Below, piece by piece: positions 35,656 through 44,764 of a DNA stretch of 64,000 nt. The stretch spans positions 2,046,001-2,110,000 of the forward strand of contig NZ_CP095071.1 of assembly GCF_022919575.1 (NCBI RefSeq), in the 5' to 3' direction. How positions within the stretch are numbered: position 1 is the stretch's first letter; the number at the start of each line of letters is the position of its first letter. The translations under genes were made by a program, and so were the position numbers. The notes under the pieces were generated by a model. It did no database searches and was not told where the DNA came from. It saw only the letters and a program-made list of their open reading frames with translations. This stretch comes from Gracilibacillus salinarum (lineage in GTDB: Bacteria > Bacillota > Bacilli > Bacillales > Amphibacillaceae).

Positions 35656-36888
35656 TTAAAATGCAATTGCCCATGTACCATTACGGAAGATGGCTTCTGT
35701 TTGGCCATCCTGGGTGATGCCGTCGATGTTCATTTCCTGGGAGCCGATCATGAAATCTTCGTGAACAATACTGTCGTTGACTCCGTGCTGATCCATTTCC
35801 GCCTCTGTCATATCAGAGCCACCCTCAATATTCGTCGGATAGGCTTTTCCAAGGGCAATGTGGCAGGATGCATTTTCATCAAATAATGTATTAAAGAAGA
35901 TCAGTCCTGACTGCGAAACTGGTGACTCATGGGGCACAAGCGCTACTTCACCTAATCGGGATGCACCGTCTTTATCAGCATCGAGCAGTTCCTTCAATGC
36001 ATGCTCTCCCTTCTCGCATGTAAAGTCAACTACTTTCCCTTTTTCAAATGTTAAGGTGAAATTTTCAATTAGCTGACCTTGAAAACTTAACGGCTTCGTG
36101 CTGGTAACTTTGCCATTGACTCCATATTTATGTGGCATGGAGAAAACTTCTTCTGTTGGCATATTCGGATTGAAAGTCACGCCATCTGTTGCCTTCGTTG
36201 CACCACCGTGCCAAATATGTCCTTCAGGCAACTCGATTGTTAAATCAGTACCTTCTGCTGTGAAATGCAGTTTGGCATAGTTTTTATCATTTAAATATTC
36301 GCGAGCGTTACGTAATAAGGCATTATGCTCTTCCCACGCTTGAACCGGATCTTCCTTATCTACACGTGAAATTCGGAAAATCTCCTGCCACAACTTTTCT
36401 GTTGCTTCTTCTTCAGACAGATCGGGATACACTTTTTCCGCCCAAGCTGCAGTTGGGTATCCAACAATCGACCAGCGCGCCCGATCATTCATTATGTAAT
36501 CACGATACTCTTTTAAAGCAGTTGAACTCGCCTTGGTAACGGCAGCCATTCGTTTGGAATCAATATCTTTCAGCAGGTCAGGGTTTTCACCATAAATATT
36601 TAAAATGGCATAGCCATCCTTCACCATGCTAAGCATCGCATCTTTTCGCCATTCCGGAAAGGTTTCCAACACTTCCATCGGCGCATTTTTCATTTTTAGA
36701 TAGGTTAAATCATCGTCGTTCCATTCGACATGAACATTTTTCGCTCCAGCAAGGTAGGCTTCCTTGACAACGAGACGAACGAAATCGGCAGCTTCTATCG
36801 GCGCCTGCACAATGAGTCCTTGTCCTTTTTGCAAATTTACACCTGTTTGTAATGCTAACTTTGCATACTTCGTTAATGCTTCTTTCAT
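35656..36888 (-). CDS. M29 family aminopeptidase (first of two)
   Basis: 410-residue metallo-aminopeptidase of the thermophilic aminopeptidase (AmpS/PepS) family, which removes N-terminal residues using a two-metal site. Metal-site blocks: IELPEGHIWHGGATK, FNPNMPTEEVFSMPHKYGVNG, RLGEVALVPHESPVSQSGLIFFNTLFDENASCHIALGKAY and DQHGVNDSIVHEDFMIGS. The ATG at 36888 has GGAG 8 nt upstream. A paralogue lies at 58010-59248. Monocistronic by its own terminator. Confidence 0.93.
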   Translation of the reverse strand: MKEALTKYAKLALQTGVNLQKGQGLIVQAPIEAADFVRLVVKEAYLAGAKNVHVEWNDDDLTYLKMKNAPMEVLETFPEWRKDAMLSMVKDGYAILNIYGENPDLLKDIDSKRMAAVTKASSTALKEYRDYIMNDRARWSIVGYPTAAWAEKVYPDLSEEEATEKLWQEIFRISRVDKEDPVQAWEEHNALLRNAREYLNDKNYAKLHFTAEGTDLTIELPEGHIWHGGATKATDGVTFNPNMPTEEVFSMPHKYGVNGKVTSTKPLSFQGQLIENFTLTFEKGKVVDFTCEKGEHALKELLDADKDGASRLGEVALVPHESPVSQSGLIFFNTLFDENASCHIALGKAYPTNIEGGSDMTEAEMDQHGVNDSIVHEDFMIGSQEMNIDGITQDGQTEAIFRNGTWAIAF

Positions 36889-37015
36889 GTTTACTGCTCC
36901 TCTCCAAAGTGAACTATAGTAATATGCTAACTTATTCCATGAAAAAAGCAAATCTTTTTCGTTTACTTCTTTCATATACTATGGCATTAATAACTATATA
37001 GAGGTGATTTATGAG

Positions 37016-40000
37016 ATGGAGACATTACTAAAATATCGGAAAATTGTGTGGATATTTGTCCTGCTGCTTATTATTACAGGTATCTTCACCTATTTACAAA
37101 CTCCCAAACGCGATATTCCTGAAATCAGTCAAAATATCGCATCGATTTCAACTGTTTATCCTGGAGCCAATCCAGAAATTGTAGAAAGCGAAATTACTAA
37201 TCCAATTGAAGAGAAAGTGTTGGAGATTGAAGGCGTTGACAATGTTACTTCTGCTTCCACAAACGGCTTTTCTACCGTGACGGTAACCGTAAGTGATAAC
37301 GCTAATTCGGATTCTGTTTACTCCACTATTCGACAATACGTACAGGATGCCGAAAGCAGCTTCCCGGATGATGCCTTTTCTCCAGAAGTCGAAACAGACC
37401 TTGTAACATCAAGTGTCGCTACATACCATTTACTTAGTGATAACCGCGATGACCTATATGCAATTCGTGATCAGGTGGAGAATTGGAAATCAAGCCTAAC
37501 TGAAATCAGTGGCATCTCCTCTGTTTCGGTAAAAGGTCTCCCTGAACAAAAAGTACTGATCTCACTTGATCAAGAAGCACTTGCTGACAGTCAGATTCAG
37601 CCGAATCAAGTGATTGAAGCCATTCAGAATGAGTTAAGTCCGACAGCTTTAGGAACGGAAAGTAACCAACAGCAAAACATCCTGTTAAACCTTGAGTCTG
37701 TTGACGATTTAGCACAATTAGAAGAAATCTATATCGCTGGTGAAACAACCCTTTCAGACATAGCATCGATTGAGGTACAGGATGAAGCTACAGAAGATTT
37801 AATTACCTACAAAGATCAGGCTGCCTTGTCATTAACCGTATTTGCTGAGGATGGCGGAAATGTTTCCAGTCTTCAGGACCAAATCGATGAGAAGGTAACA
37901 GCGTTAAAAGAAGACTTGCCAGAGGAAATAACCGCTGACCGCTTCTACTCTCAAAGCACTGTCATTAATGAAGTATATAACAGCTTACTGGTCTCATTAG
38001 CGATTTCCTTATTATCTGTCATTATCATCATGGTACTCGGTTTACCAATATCTTCAGCCATATTGGTTGCCCTCGCTATTCCGATTTCGATTATTGTCGG
38101 GCTCACCCCACTGCCATATGCAGGAGTCGACCTTAATCAAATATCGATCATCGGTATTATCGTCGCCATCGGGATTCTTGTCGATGACGCCATTGTTGTC
38201 AACGATAATATCATGCGGCGCTATCAACTAGGAGATGGACCGATGGAAGGAGTCAAACGCGGTCTGAAGGAAGTAAGAGTATCGATTGTTACTTCTACTT
38301 TATTAATCGTATTCAGCTTCTTCCCGCTTACGTTCCTTTCGGGCAGCAACGGAGAATTTATCCGTGCTTTACCAATCGCACTGATGGGTACCATTATTGC
38401 ATCGACTTTGCTGGCATTGACTTTAATTCCAACGGTGCAATACACAAGACAACTGAAGCTGTATAAAACAAAAAAACGTCGTGTCGGTCTCTTAACGAGC
38501 TTTTTCCGTTGGTTAGAGAACCGCTATGCTGACAATGTTTTACCAGCCATTATAAAAAAACCATGGCTTACAGTAATCAGTGGTATTGTCATTTGTATTC
38601 TCTTATTACTTTTAGCAGTAAAAGTACCATTTGAATTCTTCCCTGCTGCTGATCGTGCTGAAGTAACACTGTCATTAACATTAGATGAAGGCACACCAAT
38701 CGAAGAAACGGATCAAAAACTGGCAGATATCGAGAGCTACATTGAAGAGAACGCAGCTAACATCACGGAAACCGCACGTTATACAGGCAGCGGATTGCCG
38801 AATATTTTCAATTCCGGCTTAACCAGGTCAGGTGAAAACACCGGGCAAATTGTCGTCCGAGTAGACCGTGATAAAACATCAGCCAGTGCCTTTATTGAGC
38901 AATATGAACAAGAATTACGAGATGAATTTCCAGATAGTGAAATTTTCTTAGAAACCATTGTTTCCGGGCCACCACCATCCCCGGCAATTGAATTGAAACT
39001 GAAAGGTCCTGACCTCGATGTATTATTAGAAAAATCAACGGCATTAAAGGATCAATTAAACGAACTGGATTCTGTCGAGATTGCTACAGTGAACACCGGA
39101 ACGAGTCAGCCTGTCAAAAGCTATGATATTGATCGTGACTTTCTTGCGCAAAACGGGATCTCCCTCAGTCAAGTGACAGGTACATTACAGCTGGCCAATG
39201 CAGGAGTTCCGCTATCTGAAATCAAGGTGGATGACCAAAAATTAAACATGGAATTGCGTTTGAATGAAGGAACAGAGGATGCGATTGATTTAAGTGAATT
39301 GAGTGCTGTTGTCGCCTCTGATCAAGGAGCGCCATCGATCTATTCCTTTGACGAATTTATTACAAGCAGTGAAGATCAGCAAATTGCTGCGATCACACAT
39401 AACAATGGTGACCGGACGATTACGATATCCGCCTATGAAACAGGTGAAGGGGATTTCGCAGCCGAAACATCTGAAGTAATTGATTCGATGCGTAGCGAGC
39501 TAGATGATATTGATGGTGATTATGCTCTTGGTGAAGATGGAGAAGCAAGTGCAGAAACAGAATTCTTTGTAGAGATAGCGAAGTTATTTGTGATTGTCTT
39601 GTTCTTGATTTACATTACACTGGCAATTCAATTTAATTCGTTACTGACACCATTTTTAATAACAAGTACGATTTTCTTAGCAATTACAGGCGCTGTTGTG
39701 GGACTATTTGTCAGCGGTCAGCCGCTCAGCTTCTTAGCTGTCTTAGGTATCGTCTCCCTTTCTGGTATTGTTGTACGAAACTCGATTCTCATCATTGAGT
39801 TCATTCAGCAAAATAAAGACCAGTATGAAGGAAATACAGCAGAAGCTATTATTGCTGCCGGTCGCGCAAGATTAAGACCAATTATTCTGACGACCTTAAC
39901 GTCGATTGCAGCATTAACGCCAATTATTTTCATGGGTGATGTCTTGTTCAAGCCATTGGCTGTCTCCATTGTAGCGGGGCTAATCTTCTCAACTGTATTA

Positions 40001-40072
40001 ACCTTGCTATTATTACCAGCTTTCTATATGACCATGGAAAAGTTTCAAGCTAAGAAGAAGGACCGGGCCTAA
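37016..40072 (+). CDS. RND family efflux transporter (AcrB/SwrC-like)
   Basis: 1018-residue proton-driven pump with twelve membrane helices in the usual 1+5+1+5 plan and two large external loops (about 35-320 and 545-830). Typical blocks: PKRDIPEISQNIASISTVYP, the helix-4 motif GIILVDDAIVVNDNI (proton-relay acidic residues), SFFPLTFLSGSNGEF and VRNSILIIEFIQQN. Gram-positive relatives such as SwrC export surfactant or drugs; substrate here unknown. The start is ATG at 37016 because GAGGTGA at 37001-37007 is its ribosome site; the GTG at 37004 lies in that site. No adaptor gene is adjacent. Confidence 0.92.
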   Translation: METLLKYRKIVWIFVLLLIITGIFTYLQTPKRDIPEISQNIASISTVYPGANPEIVESEITNPIEEKVLEIEGVDNVTSASTNGFSTVTVTVSDNANSDSVYSTIRQYVQDAESSFPDDAFSPEVETDLVTSSVATYHLLSDNRDDLYAIRDQVENWKSSLTEISGISSVSVKGLPEQKVLISLDQEALADSQIQPNQVIEAIQNELSPTALGTESNQQQNILLNLESVDDLAQLEEIYIAGETTLSDIASIEVQDEATEDLITYKDQAALSLTVFAEDGGNVSSLQDQIDEKVTALKEDLPEEITADRFYSQSTVINEVYNSLLVSLAISLLSVIIIMVLGLPISSAILVALAIPISIIVGLTPLPYAGVDLNQISIIGIIVAIGILVDDAIVVNDNIMRRYQLGDGPMEGVKRGLKEVRVSIVTSTLLIVFSFFPLTFLSGSNGEFIRALPIALMGTIIASTLLALTLIPTVQYTRQLKLYKTKKRRVGLLTSFFRWLENRYADNVLPAIIKKPWLTVISGIVICILLLLLAVKVPFEFFPAADRAEVTLSLTLDEGTPIEETDQKLADIESYIEENAANITETARYTGSGLPNIFNSGLTRSGENTGQIVVRVDRDKTSASAFIEQYEQELRDEFPDSEIFLETIVSGPPPSPAIELKLKGPDLDVLLEKSTALKDQLNELDSVEIATVNTGTSQPVKSYDIDRDFLAQNGISLSQVTGTLQLANAGVPLSEIKVDDQKLNMELRLNEGTEDAIDLSELSAVVASDQGAPSIYSFDEFITSSEDQQIAAITHNNGDRTITISAYETGEGDFAAETSEVIDSMRSELDDIDGDYALGEDGEASAETEFFVEIAKLFVIVLFLIYITLAIQFNSLLTPFLITSTIFLAITGAVVGLFVSGQPLSFLAVLGIVSLSGIVVRNSILIIEFIQQNKDQYEGNTAEAIIAAGRARLRPIILTTLTSIAALTPIIFMGDVLFKPLAVSIVAGLIFSTVLTLLLLPAFYMTMEKFQAKKKDRA

Positions 40073-40090
40073 TAAGTGCCCGGTTTTTTT
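40062..40090 (+). terminator. Terminator of the RND gene
   Basis: ACCGGGC and GCCCGGT with seven T after it; the first arm is inside the coding end. Confidence 0.85.
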
Positions 40091-40092
40091 CT

Positions 40093-40715
40093 GGTGAAAG
40101 TATATAAGTAATCATGCTGTGCATGAAAGTGAGTTCTTATGATATGGATTATGTAAAGTAGAACTGTCTGACATTGTGGTAATTTTGATAGATTTCATCT
40201 GCTTAGCAAAGCTCCGGAAATAGGCTCCGCGTCCTGTGGGGTCGGGTTCAGCCTCCTCGCGAGCAAAAACCGCTCACTGCGGGGTCTTCACACACGACTG
40301 ATCCCACGGGAGTCTTCGCCTATTTCCTACGCTTAAGGAAGTGCTACAACGTATGGTACAGCTAAAAGCAGTGGTTCTAGGCAATGTATTTCATCAATTA
40401 AGGTGTAAATCTTGCAGATAGTGCTTCATATCCTAGCTGTCGCATAAATTGTGGAGCTATAAATCAGCGGAGGCCAACCACGGAGACTCCCGCGGGATTG
40501 TGCAGGTGCTGGAGATCCACTTTGTGAAGCGCTCTTCTTCACAAAGTTAGCTTCAGCCGTGCCCCGCAGGACGCGGAGTGGTTGGACGGAGCGGTATCAT
40601 ACCACACATAATTTTTCAAAATGACCACTATGCTGGTAGTTTACATAATCCATATTATAAGAACTCAACTTCATGTCAATATGATTACTGTTGTGACTCC
40701 ACTTATATACTTTCT
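40093..40715. repeat. Large hairpin element, copy 7 (order A then B)
   Basis: Both outer ends are of the same kind (GAAAGTATATAAGT on the left and ACTTATATACTTTC on the right), so the copy is bounded by inverted repeats; the inner repeats are TATGATATGGATTATG (40137) and CATAATCCATATTATA (40644). Hairpin A 40215-40328 has the third tip type (CAGCCTCCTCGCGAGC..TCTTCACACACGACTG); hairpin B 40472-40585 has the short tip (CTTTGTGAAG/CTTCACAAAG). In 40716-40853 there is no gene. Confidence 0.9.
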
Positions 40716-40853
40716 TTGACTGATAAGAAAAGCACAACCAAACTGCTCGGTCCTAAGCTAAAGGGGGGATTTGATAGTGGTTGGCAAGGGCATTATGCTG
40801 GTAAAAGAGTCATTTCAACATTACACTCAAATGGATATATACATGATAAACTG

Positions 40854-40892
40854 AAAAATCCCCAAGCCTGTTGATGACTTGGGGATTTTTTG
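40854..40892. terminator. Terminator of tcyP (bidirectional form)
   Basis: AAAAATCCCCAAG and CTTGGGGATTTTT pair across CCTGTTGATGA. Confidence 0.85.
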
Positions 40893-40896
40893 TATG

Positions 40897-42291
40897 TTAC
40901 AATGCAATATCTTTGTTTACTGCTTCTTTGTCATTATATTTTGCAATGTTTAATTTTTTCATAATTTTAGAAGTAAGCGTACCTGACAAAATCGAGTCAT
41001 TTACGTTCAATGCTGTACGTCCCATATCAATTAACGGCTCGACAGTAATCAGTAACCCGGCTAATGCTACTGGTAAGTTCATCGATGAAAGTACGATTAA
41101 CGCTGCAAATGTTGCACCGCCACCTACACCAGCCACACCAAATGAACTGATACCAATAATTAATACCAAGGAAATGAGAAAGCTTGGTGATAACGGATCG
41201 ATCCCTTGTGATGGAGCAATCATCACAGCAAGCATCGCTGGATAAATACCGGCACAGCCATTTTGACCGATTGTTGCACCGAACGATGCTGCCATATTCG
41301 CAGTACCACTGTGCACACCCAGGCTTTCTTTCTGTACTTGAATCGTTAACGGGATGGTTCCTGCACTTGATCTTGACGTAAAAGCAAAACTCAATACAGG
41401 TAAAACCTTACGAACATACAAGAATGGATTGAGACCGAATATCGCCAGCAAAATTAAATGAATGGCAAACATGATCAATAAAGCAACATAGGATGCACCT
41501 ACGAATTTCCCGAGCTCAATAATACCAGCCACATTCGTCTGTGCTACTGTGTTCGCCATTAACCCCATGATACCGTATGGTGCAAGACGTAAAATAATCG
41601 TCACCATTCGCATCACTACCGCATAAATTGCATTGACTATTTCAACGAACTTCGCTGCTTGTTCCGGTTGTTTTCGCCTAACCCCTAATACGGCAACCCC
41701 AACTAAAATCGAGAAGATGACGACAGCAATAACAGAAGTTGCTCTCTCACCTGTCATATCTAAGAAAATATTCGATGGGATAAACTCTAATATTTTTTGC
41801 GGAGTCGTCATGCCTTCTAAAGAACCGAGTCTTTCTTCAAGCGCCAGACCACGCTCTTCTTCGGCCTGCCCCATTTCAATTTGATCTGCATTTAAATTGA
41901 ATATAGTTGAGCTGGTAATACCCACGACAGCAGCAATCATAGCTGTCGTAACTAAAATACCAATAAGCCATGCTGACATTTTTCCTAATTCAGAAGATTT
42001 CTCTAAATTAATAATCGATTGGATGATCGACACCATAACTAAAGGAATAACGATAACCATTAATAATCGCACATACCCTCTACCTACGATGTTGTACCAA
42101 TCTGTTGTGGAACTGACAATCTCTGAATCTGCTGAGTAGACAAGTTGTAAAAATGCCCCAAGCAGAATACCTAAACCTAAACCGGTGAAAACACGTTTAC
42201 TAAACGATACGTATTTTCGTTGCATACCGATTAAAACACCAATGAATACTAACATAATTGCAATATTTATAATAACCAAAAATGTATCCAT
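40897..42291 (-). CDS. tcyP: Cystine:cation symporter TcyP
   Basis: 464-residue member of the dicarboxylate/amino-acid:cation symporter family, closest to B. subtilis TcyP (L-cystine uptake). Visible: QRKYVSFSKRVFTGLGLGI at the start, FTSRSSAGTIPLTIQ (re-entrant loop serines), GATIGQNGCAGIYPAM, and VEPLIDMGRTALNVNDS (cation site). Start at ATG 42291 with GGGAGG 8 nt upstream. A strong sigma-A promoter lies 50-75 bp further up. CymR-type sulfur control is likely by family knowledge but I found no certain box. Confidence 0.9.
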   Translation of the reverse strand: MDTFLVIINIAIMLVFIGVLIGMQRKYVSFSKRVFTGLGLGILLGAFLQLVYSADSEIVSSTTDWYNIVGRGYVRLLMVIVIPLVMVSIIQSIINLEKSSELGKMSAWLIGILVTTAMIAAVVGITSSTIFNLNADQIEMGQAEEERGLALEERLGSLEGMTTPQKILEFIPSNIFLDMTGERATSVIAVVIFSILVGVAVLGVRRKQPEQAAKFVEIVNAIYAVVMRMVTIILRLAPYGIMGLMANTVAQTNVAGIIELGKFVGASYVALLIMFAIHLILLAIFGLNPFLYVRKVLPVLSFAFTSRSSAGTIPLTIQVQKESLGVHSGTANMAASFGATIGQNGCAGIYPAMLAVMIAPSQGIDPLSPSFLISLVLIIGISSFGVAGVGGGATFAALIVLSSMNLPVALAGLLITVEPLIDMGRTALNVNDSILSGTLTSKIMKKLNIAKYNDKEAVNKDIAL

Positions 42292-42339
42292 GCTTATTTC
42301 CTCCCTCATATAATATAATCCCGATTAAAATACTATGAT

Positions 42340-42368
42340 ATATTACTATCATTTTACTCAACTGTCAA
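42340..42368 (-). promoter_or_regulatory. Sigma-A promoter of tcyP
   Basis: Minus strand TTGACA, 17 nt, TAATAT. Confidence 0.75.
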
Positions 42369-42551
42369 CTTAATGATGTCAAAAAATTGAATGGACGAAT
42401 AATGAATGAAAACGAATGATTGCTAGCCTGGTAAAAGCAACATGCACGGGAGCAAATGCTCAGCATAAGTGTATTAACCAGCCATTTTTTCGTCTTGAAG
42501 GGTCTATGTGCCTGCATGCGCTATGGTACTCTTTAAAGAGACAAAACCAGC

Positions 42552-42965
42552 CGGGTAACACCAGCATTTGGGTCCTTTCCTCTGAAACGATACAAATCTC
42601 TGAGGACTACCCTTCACTTTTGTCCCTTTCTCGCTAAACGATACAAATCTCTGAGGACTTCTCTTCACTTTTGGTCCCTTTCTTGCTAAACGATACAAAT
42701 CTCTGGGGACTTCTCTTCACTTTTGGTCCCTTTCTTGCTAAAGGATACAAATCTCTGGGGACTTCTCTTCACTTTTGGTTCCTTTCTCGCTAAACGTTAC
42801 AAATCTCTGGAGACTGCCCTCCTCTTTTGGTTCCTTTCTCGCTAAACGATACAAATCTCTCGGGACTGCCCTCCTCTTTTGGTTCCTTTCTTGCTAAACG
42901 ATACAAATCTCTGGGGACCGCCCTCCTCTTTTGGCTCCTTTCCTCTGAAACAATACACATTTCGT
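42552..42965. repeat. 52-bp tandem repeat array (about 8 units)
   Basis: The word GATACAAATCTCTGGGGAC recurs at a 52-bp step; its GGAC falls at 42604 (51-bp step), 42655, 42707, 42759, 42811, 42863, 42915. Units also contain CTTTTGGTCCCTTTC, so GGTCC and GGGGAC face each other as a weak inverted repeat. The central units are the most alike. Open frames through it on both strands are by-products. The rest of the 790-bp gap (42369-42551 and 42966-43080) shows nothing I can name. Confidence 0.9.
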
Positions 42966-43080
42966 GGCACCGCTTTCTATTTTGGTTCTTTTCTTATCCG
43001 TTCCAGCCAACGACTTCAGCTAATTTTACTCATCACAAGCAAGACAATTTCCGGAGCTTTCCTTAGCAACATCATCCGTA

Positions 43081-43527
43081 TCATGTAACCGATATGTCTT
43101 CTTCTAAAACAACTTCGACATTGCCTTTGATAGCTCTTGATATCATGCAGGATGCTTCTGCGTCGGTTACGATTTTTTCTAATTGAACCAGTTGGTCTGC
43201 TGTTGCTTCTTTTTTTAATCGGACCACTGGACGGTGTGTGATTCTTTTATAAGTAAAAACGCCGTTCGTGACGTCGACATCTCCGACAGAATCTAAATGT
43301 AAATAGTCCAGCGGAAGATGAGCTCGTTCGATCATTGCGGCCAATGTAATGATATAGCAGGTTGAAGCCGCGCCTAGCAGCATTTCATCTGGATTGGTAC
43401 CAATACCAGGGCCATCCATCTCTGGAGGAATCGAAATTTGGGTCTTCAAATTCCCTGCTTCCAGCTCTCCTACTTCATTTCTGCCACCAGGCCACGACGC
43501 TTCTAGATAAAAATGATGTAATGCCAT
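43081..43527 (-). CDS. OsmC/Ohr family protein
   Basis: 148-residue protein of the OsmC family, which reduces organic or other peroxides with two cysteines. The first cysteine is in LLGAASTCYIITLAAMIER, the second in DAEASCMISRAIKG. The start is ATG at 43527 (ALHHFYLEASWPGGRNE follows) because AAAGGA is 8 nt upstream and the earlier ATG overlaps that site. Exact substrate unknown; sequence is closer to the YhfA/OsmC branch than to Ohr. Confidence 0.85.
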   Translation of the reverse strand: MALHHFYLEASWPGGRNEVGELEAGNLKTQISIPPEMDGPGIGTNPDEMLLGAASTCYIITLAAMIERAHLPLDYLHLDSVGDVDVTNGVFTYKRITHRPVVRLKKEATADQLVQLEKIVTDAEASCMISRAIKGNVEVVLEEDISVT

Positions 43528-43579
43528 CTGTACCATCCTTTCTTCTTCCCTATTATAGACAGGAGATGGATCAGATGAA

Positions 43580-43637
43580 ACTAAAATGATTTATCATGGC
43601 GCTAACCGTCCTTCATAACCCTCACTGATTGCAGTCT
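43580..43637 (-). repeat. Short dispersed repeat
   Basis: Minus strand GAGACTGCAATCAGTGAGGG, then ACGGTTAGCGCCATGATAAA. Confidence 0.6.
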
Positions 43638-43641
43638 CTCT

Positions 43642-44421
43642 TTATGCCTCTTCTTTGTTTTTGTTCTTACCTGATAAGAACCAGCCACCTACGGCAATTG
43701 CTACAAGCACGGCATAGAAGAATAACTTCCAAGCTGTGGAGTGGGCAAAGTCATGCGGTAATAAATGAATATCCTCATGTGCCAGTACGGTTACTACCAG
43801 CTTCACACCAACCCAGCCGACGATAAGAAATGCTGCGGCTTCCAATCCTGGGCGGTCGTGCAACAATTTCACAAAGACATTTGCCGCAAAACGCATAATG
43901 ATCAGACCGATCATACCACCTGCTAAAACAACTAAGAATTGACCAGTATCAAGACTTCCAATCGTACCTATGCCTGTTGCCGGAAGCGCGACTGCTAATG
44001 CTACAGCTGCCAAAATTGAATCCACAGCAAACGCTAAGTCTGCTAATTCGACCTTCAGAACAGTCATCCAGAAGCCACTGCCCTTCTTCTCAGCATCTTC
44101 GCCCTCTTCCTCATTACCTTCGTTCTTGCGCCTTTTATAAATATCATATAGATTTTTAATTGAAATGAACAATAGATACGCAGCACCTATTGCCTGCACT
44201 TGCCATACATCGACAAGAAACGAAATAATGAATAATGAACCAAAACGTAAGACAAAAGCCCCTGCTAAACCATAAAATAAAGCCCGTTTTCGCTGCTTTT
44301 CTGGCAAGTGTCTTACCATTATTGCAAGCACAAGTGCGTTATCTGCTGCTAATATACCTTCTAAACCAATTAATACTAATAATACCCAACCATACTCTAA
44401 AATTAATTCCAACTGCTTCAA
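43642..44421 (-). CDS. TerC family manganese exporter (YkoY/MeeY-like)
   Basis: 259-residue TerC membrane protein, about seven helices, with acidic residues inside helices: LIGLEGILAADNALVLAIMV and ELADLAFAVDSILAAVALAV, the family's metal-binding motifs. B. subtilis MeeY (YkoY) and MeeF (YceF) load Mn onto exported enzymes and are, for YkoY, under a Mn riboswitch; the yybP-ykoY element directly upstream makes Mn export the best call. A charged cytoplasmic loop (RRKNEGNEEEGEDAEKKGS) separates the halves. Confidence 0.9.
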   Translation of the reverse strand: MKQLELILEYGWVLLVLIGLEGILAADNALVLAIMVRHLPEKQRKRALFYGLAGAFVLRFGSLFIISFLVDVWQVQAIGAAYLLFISIKNLYDIYKRRKNEGNEEEGEDAEKKGSGFWMTVLKVELADLAFAVDSILAAVALAVALPATGIGTIGSLDTGQFLVVLAGGMIGLIIMRFAANVFVKLLHDRPGLEAAAFLIVGWVGVKLVVTVLAHEDIHLLPHDFAHSTAWKLFFYAVLVAIAVGGWFLSGKNKNKEEA

Positions 44422-44463
44422 CTCCTCTTTGATATGTTCTCCACCTGCCAGTAAAGATCACAC

Positions 44464-44583
44464 AAAAATAGCGAGACCTTTACCACGGATGGTAAAGGTC
44501 TCGCTAACAACGTCGAGTTGCCAATAATGCCGGAGATTTTCTCTCGAAATGACGACATTTATTGTAACAGCTACTCCCCTTTA
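44464..44583 (-). promoter_or_regulatory. yybP-ykoY manganese riboswitch
   Basis: The minus strand reads AAAGGGGAGTAGC, later GTCGTCA, CCGGCATTATTGGCAACTCG and then the expression-platform hairpin GCGAGACCTTTACC/GGTAAAGGTCTCGC (44471-44504) with TATTTTTG. All these blocks are diagnostic of the Mn2+-sensing yybP-ykoY class, in which Mn binding prevents the terminator. It lies about 45 bp before the TerC gene. Confidence 0.93.
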
Positions 44584-44594
44584 TGTATATTTTA

Positions 44595-44623
44595 AATATA
44601 CGTTCTTTTTCCGATTCTGTCAA
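44595..44623 (-). promoter_or_regulatory. Sigma-A promoter of the Mn riboswitch-TerC transcript
   Basis: TTGACA, exactly 17 nt, TATATT on the minus strand, ending about 12 bp before the riboswitch. Confidence 0.85.
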
Positions 44624-44710
44624 TCTTTTCTTAAATAGGATATTCAAAAATTCACCAAATGCTACTTCACATTCATTTTTCATTTGGCATACTTGAACAC
44701 GCACTTATAG

Positions 44711-44749
44711 AAAAAAGAACCTTCACCATCAGATTAGGTTTAGGTTCTT
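44711..44749 (-). terminator. Terminator of pgcA
   Basis: AAGAACCT and AGGTTCTT pair around an inner ACC..GGT, with TTTTTT on the minus strand. Confidence 0.75.
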
Positions 44750-44764
44750 CTTATCTACTCGAAA

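Noticed and set aside
42504..42698. Open frame with repeated RFVSF/KGPKVK-like motifs on the minus strand, and similar frames on the plus strand at 42827-43088
   Set aside because: They follow the 52-bp array, have no ribosome sites and change frame with each unit because 52 is not a multiple of three.
42552..42965. Possible CRISPR array
   Set aside because: The repeats are head-to-tail without unique spacers, and no cas genes are in the window.
44504..44704. 66-codon minus-strand frame (contains AFGEFLNILFKKRLTESEKE)
   Set aside because: The middle looks protein-like, but the frame runs through the promoter and the Mn riboswitch and has no ribosome site; at most a decayed remnant.
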